Program-made: the position numbers and the translations under genes
Assembly: GCA_032718565.1 (NCBI GenBank)
Contig: JAVGVS010000012.1
Span: 4,856,502 to 4,920,501, forward strand
Length of the DNA: 64,000 nucleotides
Reading direction: 5' to 3'
From: Distichodus sexfasciatus
Lineage: Eukaryota > Chordata > Actinopteri > Characiformes > Distichodontidae
Notes under the pieces: model-generated
Seen by the model: only the letters and a program-made list of their open reading frames with translations
Database searches by the model: none
Told to the model about the DNA's origin: nothing
In this document: positions 1 through 14,100 of the stretch, in pieces
How positions within the stretch are numbered: position 1 is the first letter of the stretch
How the letters are laid out: every line of letters begins with the position of its first letter

Positions 1-102
1 GAATCCTACTGGCCGATGGCTCCTGGTCTTGTGATTGACTGCACGCTACAGACAGTTTTTACAGAAAAACCAAAGATGACGGAGGAAGAGGAACAGCGGC
101 AG
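1..102 (+). CDS. possible 3' part of an exon, unidentified + strand gene
   Basis: Frame 1 is open from the window edge to a good splice donor (CAG then GTAGGT at 103), giving 34 codons with an internal ATG and an acidic end, TEEEEQRQ. The other two forward frames contain stops. I do not recognise the protein. If real, it belongs to a gene that starts to the left of or at the window edge and continues to the right, converging on crot; no following exon was found before position 2180. It could equally be a chance open frame, since 102 bases is short. Confidence 0.25.
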
Positions 103-2179
103 GTAGGTTAAACGCAAGTTATAGTTTATCGACCTTATAATTATAATTTAATAGTTAGGTCTTACACGTTTAATAAGCACGCAATCAATGGCTCTCCTTG
201 CCCACTTGTCTGTCCCCAATATAAAGTATAAAGTTTGCTATATTATACTTTGGTTTAAAATAAAAGCATTTACTATGTTAAACTTTGGCTAAATTCATTA
301 TATTGGTGTCATTTAATGCAATATAGGGCGGAATTTATCATTTATACAGTGATTTAGAGGAAATTTCAAGGTATTGAGATATATATCGTGTATCGTGATA
401 TATCTTAAAAATATCACGATATTATTTTTATGCCATATCGCCCAGCCCTAATTCAGAGCACTAAGCGCCTTCAGCGGGGAAAAAAGACACAGGTGGAATT
501 TTTTTTAAGCAGCACTCAAGTTGAAATCTGTTCAATTATAAGAACAGCGTTGCGCTCATTAATGTCTCTTCTCTCTTGCTAGCCAATCAAAATCGAGGAA
601 AGGGCGGGACATACACAGTCAAGATCTCACTAACAGTAAGGAAATCTCATTTATATCATCTTAACTACCAAGCTTAAAGCAACACGTTACAATGTTTACA
701 TGAAACAGGAACGAACGTGGAAGCGAACGAACATGCTGCTTTTCGTAAATTAGCATCAATAAGTGCTAGGAGAAGCGCTCTGGAAGCATGGCCGTAGCCA
801 GCTTTGAGGTCATCGAGGTCTGGAACTCAGTTATTTTTCAGAGCTGAAAATAAAGTGACGCTACATATTCACCTGGATAAAAAATAAACAACTTAAGCGC
901 TTAAAATGCCTCTGTGAAAAGTGCATTGTTGATGTGATATGTGTCTGCTGTGCCTGCACTGTGGTGAGGTATGTGTGTGAGAGAGAACAGTGAGCATTAA
1001 TGACTTCTATAGACACAGCGAGTGACCACTCAAACCCTGGCTACAGCCCTGCCTCTGCACAAAAAAACCTCAGACATGTTTGGTTGGCACAGGGACAATT
1101 TTGATTCATTTTGATTACCACTTTCAAGAACTGCAAAATAAACTGAAAATATGGAATAATTTTGTGTTAATATAATGCAGAACCCCTGTACTGTCTATTT
1201 TTTTCAACAACAAAATTACACTCTGCAATTAATAACAAACATAAGGAACTCTGCATTCTCCCTGTGTTTTTATATATTGGTACTTTAGTCAAATTAATTC
1301 ATTCATTCATATTATAATAATCATGAAACAGTGATTATTTCTCAGACAATAATGATACTATCAAAATCATCTCACCCCTACACAGTATTGCTTAAAAAGA
1401 CTGATGAAAAATTTGTAATTTATATTTTTATGGCAAATCTACTGGTTAAAGCGCATTCTTAAATTGCTTTCATGCATTAATGTGTTTCTTGCGTTTATTG
1501 TTTATGCCTACCACATAAAGCTGTTTATATAAAATCATACCCAAATAATCAAATATAATATAAATCTATGACTTCTTTCTGATTAAACTGGGTAAGAAGA
1601 AATATTGACACAAATCATACATCGACATTCAGTCTAAAAATGATTATTTGATTTTTGAGTTACACTGCCCAGACCTGCTGCCTATTAAATCCAACACCAT
1701 ACTACAGTAGAAAGTTACAGTAAGAGTGTTTGATGATGATGACACTGATTACAGATATTAACTGTCCAATTTCTAGGTTTCTGAAATTACACATCACATA
1801 ACAGAATCAATTAGCAGCAGCCTCCCTAACTTGAGGTGCACAAATCTGCCAAAAAGAAGAGAAATGCATCCACATTAACAGTGTATGTTTCTACTAAGTA
1901 GTACTGGCTCAAATCTCCCTATAAAACAAAACTGGAGTCTGAAGTGACTACATCTAGTAGCAGATTTATAGCTGTTCTCAAAACATTTTCCTATTTGCTC
2001 CAACAATCGGGAATCCCTCATTTGATTACCTGAATTTGAAGAGCATCAACGCAGCTAAAAGGCACGAGTTACTGCTACAGCTGAGCAGTTGCTGACAAAC
2101 CTCCAGTTAGTGTTCATCCTGCAAACTTTCTGTAGACTTGATTCCAAAAAGGAGCCAGCTTTACCCAGACAACTTTACT
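103..2179. other. crot 3' flank and transposon-derived spacer
   Basis: No exon was recognised here beyond the crot 3' untranslated region, which must begin below 2180; its poly(A) site could not be placed. Positions 360-450 carry an AT-rich sequence ending in a hAT-type terminus (CGCCCAGCCCTA at about 438-449). About 500-602 resembles, in inverted orientation, 51209-51310 inside another hAT-like element of this window. The rest is AT-rich without visible features. Confidence 0.4.
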
Positions 2180-5100
2180 CTAAAGCTGGGACATGGTGAT
2201 GATCCACATGATATCGTGTAAGGAGGAGGAGAAGTTCCAGAAAAATGTCTCGGCGTTTGTCTCAGGGTTGGACTTCCAGGCTGTGCAGGAGGCAGCGATC
2301 CTAAAGTGGGAAACAAGGCACATTTTATTAACATCCATCAAGATTAATATCTAACATCTGCCTGTGGAAAACCTAATCTGGATTAGATGCTAGGGATGTA
2401 CTAATCCAATATTGATATGGGATACTGGATCAAAAACTGGACTGGGGATCAGTTGGAGAACAACTGTCCAATCTGTTCCATTAGCATATGTGAACTGTGA
2501 TTTCATTTATCAAGTTGTGCGTCTAATTTTATGTTTAAATGTTTCTCTTATTTAATATTAGTCTAGTTTTCACTGGAATTTCCATTCTTAACCCTTTTGT
2601 CACTGCATTAAGTTTACACTTAAAATGTCATTTCTTTTCTTCTTATTAAATTGCTAATGATTTTTATTTGAAACACACTTAGATATATATGCATTTGTGC
2701 AGAACACAAGTAGCAAGTACAAATAGTTTATTAAATGTCCATTCATCTGAAGTGAATCTAATTAGGATCAGATACTAGGGACTGACCTAAAATTCAAGTC
2801 TGTTGCCTTTAACATAAAAGAATGATTCCAGTTTCTCCCACACAGTGACACACTGTGAATTCAATAAAATCTGGCCTCAGGTCAGTACTCAGTATTGGTC
2901 AATACCCAAAACTCAGGGATCTGTACTGTTATTGGTACAGGAAAAGTTGGATTGGTGCATCCCTATGAGATGCTGGAAGGTGGGAGTCACCTGTCATCAA
3001 GGATGCGGTAGAAAAAGCCGTAGCCATGATGCACCATGGGAGCCACAGCGCCCAGAACAGTGGTATAGCCCACCAGACTAGAGGAAAGGACAAAATTGCC
3101 TCCTCCACCGCTGCTCATAGAGAAAAAGAAGAGAAACACATCCAGTAAACCATTCAGTTCTGAAGATCGGCAGGATTCCTAACATACAGGCTGATTCTAT
3201 ATTCAGTGATCACGAGGTTTCGTTTAATGCGTTCTTTTCTGTAAGATGTGAAAAAGATGCAATGCTGTCAATTTAAGTTGCTTGATCTCTAGTTTGATTC
3301 TTGTTTTGTTTCTTTTTTTGTTATTGTTTTCATCCCTCCTTTTTCAAGCTGTTAGTGTATTTGCTGGTTCTCACTGTTGTTCCTTTGTATTCCTGTATCT
3401 ATGTTACTCCTATAAAGAACCTAAAATTAAAAATTAAAACCTAAAAAAGCTACACCAACACACCAATTTAAGTGAGTGATTGTCATTGTGAACACAGCAC
3501 AGTACACAGTGCACCGCAATGAAATGTGACCCCTGCATTTGACCCATCCATGAAGGAGCAGTCGGCAGCTTTTTTTGGTAGCACAGAGGGAGCAGTGGTT
3601 CGGGACGATACCTTGTTCATGAGTACCTCAGTGCTACCTTTACTGGTCTGCGACCTTCTGATCACGGGCCAACTCCCTAACCGTTGCGCTACCTACCGCC
3701 CAAGCTAAGCTTGTTCTTTAAATTGACAAAACACTGCATTCTCCACTCAGAAAGCCAGATGTATTCGAGTCATTTTTAAGACACAGTTTGCCTAAACACG
3801 TAAGCTTATTGGCGTGCTCCTGGAAGTTTTTCATCGCTCAAACAGTCAGTGGAAACAATCAAATACATGGTCAAGCCAAGTACAACTACATTCATTATTT
3901 TACAAGACTGATATCTAAAATTACCATCTCAACATAAAATATTCATATAAAATTTTTTTTTAAAAAGGTATAAACAGTGTATAAATTAACATAGTCATGT
4001 CCGTGATGAAGAACTTGGCATACTTTTGCAGTTAGTTCATAAGAATTTCGCATGATACACTTTGAGGCAAACCTCTTGGTGTAGAGAGGGTCGGTGTAGA
4101 GCTCAGGAACAGGAAGCCCCTCCTCTTTAGCGATCAGGTACAGACCCAAGAGGTGTCGATCAAAGCCTAAATACACACAGAACCAATAGGAAGACATTCT
4201 GTATTTAACTCCTTCATTCAGTTTGTCAGTATGTGAATAAATTCAGGCTTTTTTTCACATCACACTAACAGGGAGAAACATTCATGGTATACACTGAGTT
4301 ATCAGACTAATATCAGACACCAAAAATTATAAAGCCAGATTCTGATTGTGGAACCTGATCTGAGTGCAAATGAAAGATCAGATGGTATAGATTAGACTAG
4401 AAGACCTAGACTAGATATACTGTATAGTGGTCTAATACAGTGTTTCCCCTAGGTTTACAGGCAGGGGCAGGGTTAGGGTTAGACAGACACAGACACAAAC
4501 ACTTAAAGGAATCATGGTGTTCTTTTTATGACAATTATCCACAACGTGTGCAGCTTTGGTCACTGCAGTGTATCTTTTCAGAGCCTCTTGGTATGGAAAG
4601 TCGCAGATATTTTTGTCTGCTTTTCAGGTGGATATTTTCCGACGCACTCTCTGTCCAATGGTGGGAGTGTTCTCATGGTAGGGGAATCACTGTAATAGAT
4701 CTGGTTTGGACGATAAATATATTACACTAATGGATCTCGAGGAGATGGTATACAACAGTGGCAAAGAACAACTAACAATTCATGCAAGTGCTGGCGCTCC
4801 AATATGTCAAACCAAATGATACTTTAATTGAATGTTCAACTGTATGCAAGTAAGAGTTTAAGCTTGGATTTTTGCTGCCAATCATTAAGAAACCCACCCA
4901 CCTTTTCCGTTCTGTGCCTCTTCCATGAGTTTATTGTGTTTGTTGAAGGCGGTGTGCAGAGCTTTTCTCTTCTCTTCAAGCTGCGGATTAAAAGCATTCG
5001 GGTAAAAAAACCAGTGATGCTTAAGGTGAACTGGAAAATTATTCACCAAAGGTCAGGTCTGGGTGAAGGTGTAGAGGTGAAACAGACTCACACTGGCTGT

Positions 5101-8100
5101 GGGCGTGAGCATGATCTTGCACCAGTGCAGAGCATCTACTGTGCAGGGCCTCATGGTCTCGGTGCGGCCGTGATAGAAGCGGCGTGTGGTGGCTGTCTCA
5201 TAGCAGCTACCGGGCCTGAGAGAGGGAGAAAGACCATCACGACAGTGTGTGACCGTAGAGTAGTAAGTAAGTGTGTCGAGATCAGGTTCTTTAATGGCCA
5301 CATGCATAGTTAAAGAACCTCATCTTAACACTGGTCATTTGAATTAGCTTTTAACAGATCAAAAAGATGTGTGTGTGTCTGACCGTCCATGCTGTCTGTA
5401 GTAGGCGAGCTGCATGGCAAGCTGCACAAAGGTGTCAGGGTGAAGTTTCTTCTTCCTAATGGCTGCTTTCCCAAAGGAGGTGAAGGCGTAAGCCACAACC
5501 TGTAGGTCTTTGGTCTGTTAATTATGAAAACACAGAGCAGTTCGTTGAGTGGTAATAGAGGAGGAGACATCTGTGACTGACTCTATAATGCTGGTGATTG
5601 GAGGAAGGGGCTGTGTGAGCCATTAAAAAAAAAGTGTCACCACTGCTAGAAAACAGTCCTCAACACAAAGCACTTTGAATATGTCTGATAAATTGCACAC
5701 ATGTAGAAATGTGACTGAAAATGGTTCAACGTGAGCTTCAGCTAATTTAAAAGACCTTGTTGGCACAAAATGCTGAAGTTTCCACTGTGAGATCAGTTAT
5801 TAAACATCATGATATGAAAACCTGAGATTTGGTAGATTAAGAACCAGAAATAAATATTTTATACAAATGATTTATTTAAAAAAACTATAATAAAGTTTTG
5901 GCTGCTTGTATGTATGCATGAGAGACAGAAAGAAAGCAAGAGAGATACTCACAGTTTTGCTGTACTGTTCTTTAGCTAGAGCAATGTCTCTGTGAACTCT
6001 GTCATCCAGGGTGAACCGCAGCTCTTCTGGAGCAGGCAGACTACGCACTGCATCTGAACCCTACAGTCAGCATGGTGACGTTAATACTGGGGTTATACAG
6101 ACAGTAGAAAACATAGTGATACAAAGCAAGGGCAGCAAGGCTTGGAACTTTCTTAAACTTTCTTAACCATCATACCCGTTTCCTCTCTACTAGAAGTCAA
6201 CAGACTGAACTAGTACTAGCCAGTGTGATTTCAAATCCGTTATGGTTATTTCAAATTCTTATTCATTTAAGCAGTTTTTTGGTGGTTGGACAGGGTGGGA
6301 GGCATGTGACTGAACACAACTTAGGAATGCATTTATCACATGTTCTACACATGAACTACATGTTCTCACACACTGTTTCAAAATGAACAACATGCTGTTC
6401 ATTCCTATCTAGCACAAGAGTCTTCATTCATTCGCTCATTCATTCATTATCCGAACTGCTTAATTCCAACTGGGGTCGTGCGGGGACAGGAGCCCATCCC
6501 GAGAACTACGGGTGCAAGGCGGGGACCAACCCTGGGAGGTTTTCTACTTCCACAAATTAAGCAATCAGCTACATGTAAAAATGATTTATTTTTTTTTCTG
6601 CCTTAAAACGCGTTGTGGAGAAAAAACTGTAAGACCTACAGCTTTGAAATTTGGCAGGTAGGTCCGGTACCCCACCCATTACTCAGGCAAAAAAAATTGT
6701 ACCAACATAAGCTATTTTGCGTTTTTGCAAAAAAAAAAATGCATTTTGCCTAATAACTTTTGAACCGTAGCTCCGATTCTCAAAAATCTTATACCATCTT
6801 ACTCCTTGGGTCAAGACGAATCTCTATAGATCCTCGCATCTATTTCCGCCATTTTGGATTTCTCGCTAATTTGCATAATATGCAAAACCATCTCTTGCAA
6901 ACTAGACCCTGGATTTTTATCCAATCTGCATGCAACTGGTATCATTTGAAACCCAAGACACTCTTCTTTAATTATTATCGAGCACAGTTTTAATTTAAGT
7001 CTTCATTTGGCTGTAATATGCAAATAAATGTGGTGGGCTTGGCATAGGACTGCAATGCCACACACTGTCATAGAAATCCGGCTCTGGGTGGGCTACAGCT
7101 TTGAAATTTGGCAGGTAGGTCTGGTACCCCTCCCACTACTCAGGCAAAAAAAATTGCACCACTCTGCCAGTTGGTGGCGCTATAATAAGCTATTTTGCGT
7201 TTTGCCTAATAAGTTTTGAAGCGTAGCACCCTAGATAAAAGGATGAAACGTGTCATATTTCAACGTCTGTCCACTTCGATTCGTCAAAAACTGATAAAGC
7301 TGCAAACTGCATGACCCCTGTAATCACTGCTTGCAGTTATATTTTGAAAATTATGTTTGTCACATTTGTCCTCAGTATGATGTCAAACGCTTTTGTGTCA
7401 CAAGTTCATGACCTGCATCCTGCGCCTGTCTGCGAGTGGGCCTACAGTGGAACAGGCAACTGATAGCTGAGGACAGTGAGTTATGAACAGCAAGTGCCAC
7501 GTGAAGCTCTGCCAAGAACAGCTTTACAGGCCACTTTGCTGAAATACGCTTCATTACTGCAGGCTGTGAATACTCACTAGAGCCACCAGCTGGTCAAAAG
7601 AGCTTAGAGCAGGACATGGAGGAAAAACTCAAAGTTCATAATACCAGGGTTATTTTTAGGGTTATCCAGGTTCCTTTTTTCCCTGCCTGTCTACCAAGTT
7701 AGTTTAGTCATGGTGTTTAAACACGGCAGTGATCTAACCGTGGGATACTAGTCTATGGACCAAGATGTCAATGGTTCTGGCTTTATGTTAAAGCACTACC
7801 ACCACTGAACCCCTGAGCAAGACCCTTAACCCCGAGTTGCTCGAGAGAGACTGTGCTTATAATTAGGACTTGGGAGAAGAACTGGATAAAAGCATATGCT
7901 CAAAGGTGTAAATGACTCAAACAAATGCTTAGATGTAGTTTGTAGGGAAATATGCCACATAAAATATTACATGAAAAAAGACAAATGCTTTTTGTCTACA
8001 AACAACTTCAATTGGAAGTTGCAAGTTTATGAAAATTGTAACAAATCAAATTTCCTTACCTTCCATTTTCCACCACTGGCTTTCACTTCTTGGTCTATAT

Positions 8101-11100
8101 AGTAACAAAGAGACACCAAGACCATAGCATCGTACGGAGCGTGCTGAAACGCACACAAGCAATTGTGAGAATTACTGAGTGACTGAACAAGCATTATTAG
8201 GATTTTAGAAGTAGAGTGAAGAATGTATGAGCTTTACATCACAGTTGGAGGCAAAGGTTCCATCAGCAAAACTGATACTGTTGTAGGATTTATCCCCCCA
8301 GCGGATGGTGGGGTCTCCAGTCAGAGCCAACAGGATCATCTACCACACACACAATTCAGAAGTAAAACACACAGGCACCCACACACAATATAAGGCCTTC
8401 ACCTTTTTTTAAAGCAAGGTGCTTTAGTTTTGCATTCAGGCTTCTGGTTAAGCGCAGACCCATGTGGAGTGTACCGTAAAACTTTCACATTTAATATTTT
8501 AATAATATGGTTGACAATAAAAAAATAAGAAAATTACATCAGATGCGCCAAAAACTGCCTGAACAAGGGCATTTTAGAACATCCCTCATAAAACCATTAA
8601 TATTGTAACAATCCACTTTTAGAGAAGTCGGAACAATATATTGCATGCAAATCTTGAGATTACATTTAAGTCATTTTCCTGAACACTACAATCATACCTT
8701 CATATCAAATATATATTTGCTCATCTCGCCACAGACACTTTTAAATCCACACTGTCATTTTATTCATTAAAAGAACAAAGTTTACTGAGCAGAAGTGAGT
8801 GATGTCTAACGCCATAGAAATAGGACCCGAACTGGAGCAACTTTGCTTCTCTTCATTTTTGGGTTTTTAACAGATCCGTGTTTGACCCCACACCAGGGAT
8901 TTTTAATTATAGTCTAATAGTTATGCTTTTGTTAAGGCCCCAAATCATATTGTTATTTACCCAAGTTAATAAACAACACAACTGCCAACACAATAAAACA
9001 AAAATATTAGAAAATTATAAATTAATACATTATATTTCTTTAAATATACTATAGATTTATATATGTTATAACCTATGCCTAGTGCTATATGCAAAGACAA
9101 AATTTAAGACAGATTTAAGGGAAACCTTAAAACATAATGGCAAAGGTAAAATGGAATACAGTACACACACTGCAACTTTCCCCTCCACTTCCTTCTATAA
9201 ACACATTTACAGATAAACAATCTGTCCTGAAACTAACTGACCTAACCACTGCTTCCTGGTCACCAGGCAACAGGCCAAACACTGTCTACAGTATGACAAA
9301 GTTGAATGTGTGCGTGTTACCGCTGTGTAGTTCTCAGGAGTGGAATAAGGCCTGGCGTCATCAAGTGAGATAATAAACAGGGAGCTCTGAATGATCTCAA
9401 GTCTGCTCTTATTGACAGGATCTACGGAGATCAGATGTTCCCGGGTCTGCAAGACAACAAGGTCAGAGATGGAGACACAAAGAGATAAAGAGACAAAAAG
9501 GATGGAGGGAAGGAGGAGCTGCACAATAATCAGGTTATAAAAAGCGAGCCTACATTGTTTCAGAATTCTCACACACCAACATACCACTACAGAACCAGCA
9601 CTGGCTCCCTGTGGCTGTCTGCAACATAGGCTTATCAGGGTATTTTTTTACTACAGGCAATCTGACATGGCTTACTGCATCAAACATTACATAAAGTTAA
9701 ACCTTGCAAATTCTGCTAATAGGTTTCATGCAGTGAAGAAAAGCCCTGCCCTTGCCATCTTAAAATTCCTTAAGTTTTTTTTGCTGTTGCTGGGCTTAGG
9801 GTCTAACAAATAACTTAAATTTATTTTCAAGCCCGAAATCCACCACTGCTTAAACAAAAAAAGGTGTGATCAGAAATGCAGTGATATGCAAGTTGACACT
9901 CATGGGGTTGTGTTGGCAAGTGAAGATCCTGACCTTTGCCCAACGTGTTCTTTCCTCAGAGGTGAGAGCAGAAATGCCCACCCCCTCCGGCTCTCCATCA
10001 CAGCACTCTTTAATGTACTTCAACTGCCTGAAACATCACACAGCAGTTTGTCAACACTCGTACAACCACAACAAGATTGACAGACTAAAACTGGATTCTC
10101 CCAGAAAAGGTTAATTGCATAATAGGAGTGATTACGCGATTTATATGTGATTTGATGTTGGGACTGCAATTTGCTTGAGTTTCAACATAGTAGGGGGGAA
10201 AAACTATAAATGATAACTTACGGTACCTTTTAAATGATTTTAGCTGCTTAGGCTACAAAGATTCCTCACTTAATAATAGATAAAAGTTGTGACGAAACCA
10301 GCTGACGTTTCTGTGCTGTGTGGTAAGGGACATTACAGTAGGTTTGATGTCTGATTGATGTTTTAGATCGATTCTATGGGCTCAGTGATTTGATTACTGA
10401 AATTGTGTATTACTGTAGATCGGGGGTTTTCAACCCACGATGAAGATCAATGTGCCTGATGTAAAACCTATAGTAGATCAATGTGCACCCCCTAGTGGTG
10501 ACACAGAATGATATAACGTGACAGATTCTGTCTATTTCATTTGAAGCACGAACTAAGAGACACATCTGTGTAACGTCTTATTGAAGACACACAAGACAAA
10601 CACAGCACCTCAACAACTCAGGAGGAGTGAGGATGCGTCCATCATGCACAGCATCAAAGGTGAAGAGTCTTCCTCGGTACATCACCACAAGGTGAGAGGG
10701 ACAAACTCCCTCACTCTCTGGAACATAGAGACCAGACCACAGATCAACACACACACCCAGACACCATCTGAACACAGAAAGTCCACTTAGTAAAACAGAA
10801 TGCACGTAATAACACAAACTATATACCATGGGCAGGCAAAAAAAATCTAATCCAATCACGATTCTTTCTCTGTCAATTCAAAATCGATTAATGCATTCCA
10901 AAAAATCAATTCATATTTTTCAACTAACGTAGTGTCACTAGTTTACTTTTTCCCTCCCGACACGAGTTCAGCTCGCCCATCCTACAGATGGCGCAATGTC
11001 GAAATCTGCCCAGATACACCTTCTTTGCGTGAGCATGAAGGAAATACAGTCAGTATGCATACATACGCATAACATTTAGTAAACTACACTTTGATCAGAG

Positions 11101-14100
11101 TGATTTTTTTGGTTAATCTGACACAGTCAAATAGGGAAAAGTAACTCAAAACAGCAATCTGGAAAGAAACTCATCTATGTGTTGAATCATGAATGGATTT
11201 TAAATCAAATCCTGAGCCCAAGAATCGGAAACGAATCGTGAGATTTTCTGAATTGTGCACCCCTACTATATACTTGCTCAGAATTTCACATTCCAGTGTA
11301 AACTTACAATAAACAACCACAAACTGCCTTTGAACACACAAAAAAATCCAACTACAATAATATACAATTACACAAACCACACACACTTCCTAACACACAC
11401 TCCATTCTACAAACAACACAGTCACCTTACAAGGTATCCAAATACAATCGAATAGAAATAACAAAGTATTCTCGCTTCTACAATACGAGTTCAGTTTCAA
11501 ACTTGATTTAAATTTGAATAGTATATGAAAAGAACTCACCTGTAATCCTGTCAAACGTGTGTGATTTTAGGTGTTCATACGCAACCTTCATTTATTTATG
11601 GTGACTAAGCAGTAAGTTAAATAGGCTTACAATTTAATTGAGTTACAATTCACTGACCCACAGCGCCACTGTTTATTTTAAGTATGAACACAAACCCGTC
11701 TTGAAATAGCTGATGATGGCATCCTTGGTGACTCCTGGGACTTTACAGGTGGAGAACAACATGCGAAACTGGTCCATATCCAAGGGCATGTTTCCTGCTT
11801 TATGGACAGCCAGCTTCTCCCTGTTCCACATGAAAGATAACCAGCTCTCAGATACTCATTTTACAGCAAGCAAAATGGAACAAACACAACAAAACCACAC
11901 CAAGCAAAATGCCCCTGCGTGCCAGTAAATTTGACACAATGTTGCTTAGCCTGGCACCCGGACCACCTGCAGTTCTGACTTGGAACTCATTCTAGACCTA
12001 AGCTTGCCTGGGCCTACACAGTGATGACTTTTTGAACAGCTTGGAGTCAATATAAAAAAGCTCTCCAAATTTAATCTGCATTCAGTCTTAATAAACATGT
12101 GCATAGCTGCTGTGGGATGTGATGCTTACGTGCGAACGAGCTCCCAGTACTGCAGAGTGTGCCACACAATCACGCTGGTCCTTTCCAGCTGTGTGCCCTC
12201 ACACGGCGGCCAGCAGTGCTCCAGGTATGGGGCCGGACCCCCAAAATTCACATTGAGCTGCGATGGCATCCGAGCTTCCAGGTACGCTGAGTCCAACCAC
12301 CAGTCCTCCAGCTTATTAGTTTCAAAAGGATAACAAAAGGTTTGTGGAAAAGGGTTCACAGGGTATGCAAATTACCAAGCGTTGCACAAATTTTACAAAT
12401 GAGCTTTTCCGAGGTCAGACTGAAAAGACTCTGAATCAATAGTTTTAGTCTTTGAACAGAAATGGTTCTAAGACAAGTGTGAACAAAGCGGCAGTGACAA
12501 CTTATCAGCGTTACCCAGTTGCGTCGGGTCTTGGCTCGCTGCAGGAGTTTCTGGTGTAGATGTTGTCCAACTCCGGCCCCAAAGCTCTTCACCAGAGCCT
12601 CTGTCCGCCGAAACTCCTCCTCTGAGGCAAAAGGCTTGACTGGAAAAATGAATAGATAGAATTTGTTTGTGTAAGTTCAACTTCTGCCTACATCAGGCCT
12701 CCAACACACACATACAAACACTGTCATGCCTTGCAATCTTTGTAGGGTAATTCGCTTGATTCCCATAACGCTCAACTGAAATAATACTGCACCAAATTTA
12801 ACCTCAGAAACAAAAAGAAACTCTTGACCTTCAGATCAGCAACCTTTTATTAAAAAAACACAGTCCTCATATCCAACAATGTCTTCACAAATCTCAGCAG
12901 GGCTGCATAATAATGGAAAATATGATATAGCAATATATACAAAAGTCTTGGGCTAGCCTCATTTCTTCATATTGTTTCCAGACTTTGTTTTTAATGTACA
13001 CATGAGTTCCCCATTCTATACCTAGTTTTTTAATTTGCCTAGTAAAATATAAAGAAATGAATGTGGCTTTTTTCTATATAATTTTTTTTTAAATACAATG
13101 GAAATTCTTGATTTTTTCTAAATGTTCAAATAAGTCTACTTGGAAAAATCTTTCTAGACTGACTGGGGAGATGTCAAAGGGTGGTAGCACTGAAGTACTC
13201 ATGAGCAAGGTACCGTCCCCAAGCACTACTCCCCGGGCGCTGCCCATGTCAGCTTCCCACTGCTCCTTCACAGATGGGTCAAATGCAGAGGTCATAATTT
13301 GTTGTGGTGCACTGTGTGCTGTGGTCACAATGACAAATAATCCCTCACTTTCACTTTTCACTTAGTGACAATGCAGCAGAATTCTCTCTTATCATTAAAA
13401 TTTTACTATTATTTTATTTTATCAGACAGACACCTTGTGTAGACATGTCATGAAAATGAAGAACTGAACAAGTTTTCCTTTTGTATTAAAGTTGTATCAT
13501 AAAAACCTATTTGGTATGGAGAGTTACTGCGTTGTGACAATTACGCATGGGCACAATGATGAAGAATTGACTCGACAACACTGAAACTGTGCTGCCCTAA
13601 AGCTCAGGTTATCCTGTCATTTGCCCACACACACATTGAACTTCACCCAGTTGGAGGTCAACATGACACAATCTTTAGGCCCCAGCAGATGGAAGTTCAT
13701 TGACACAACGTAAAAGTCTTGTGGCACATGAACGACATTAATGTCTGGGTTGCACAGCTGGTTTGATATCATGAGGTCATCTGGTCAGGGGGCACAATAG
13801 CCTTATTTGCATGTATATCTAATTTTTAATTCAAAAAATGTATGAGGAAATTCTAAAATTAAACAATTGGTTTGACACTGAGGTCACGTGGTTTGGAAGC
13901 ATAACTTTATATGCACATACTTTTAATTATAAAAATGTACTTGGTTTTAATTATAAAAATGAAGAAGAATATTTAAAAAAACAAGGCTTGCAACCATGAA
14001 GGAAAATATTGCACAGTTGATTGGACATGTTGACTGGCTGATGTTAAAAGGCAAGTCTTATGACACATGGAGGACAATCAGTCTCTAAGTTGCACAGCTG

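Noticed and set aside
3483..3708. Paired 60-codon frames on both strands, also seen at 13.1 and 63.8 kb
   Set aside because: They fall within SINE copies; similarity between them reflects the repeat, not a protein.
10484..10501. CTCF-like motif (CACCCCCTAGTGGTGA)
   Set aside because: The core looks good, but such motifs are common in fish transposons and nothing else in the sequence supports a boundary.
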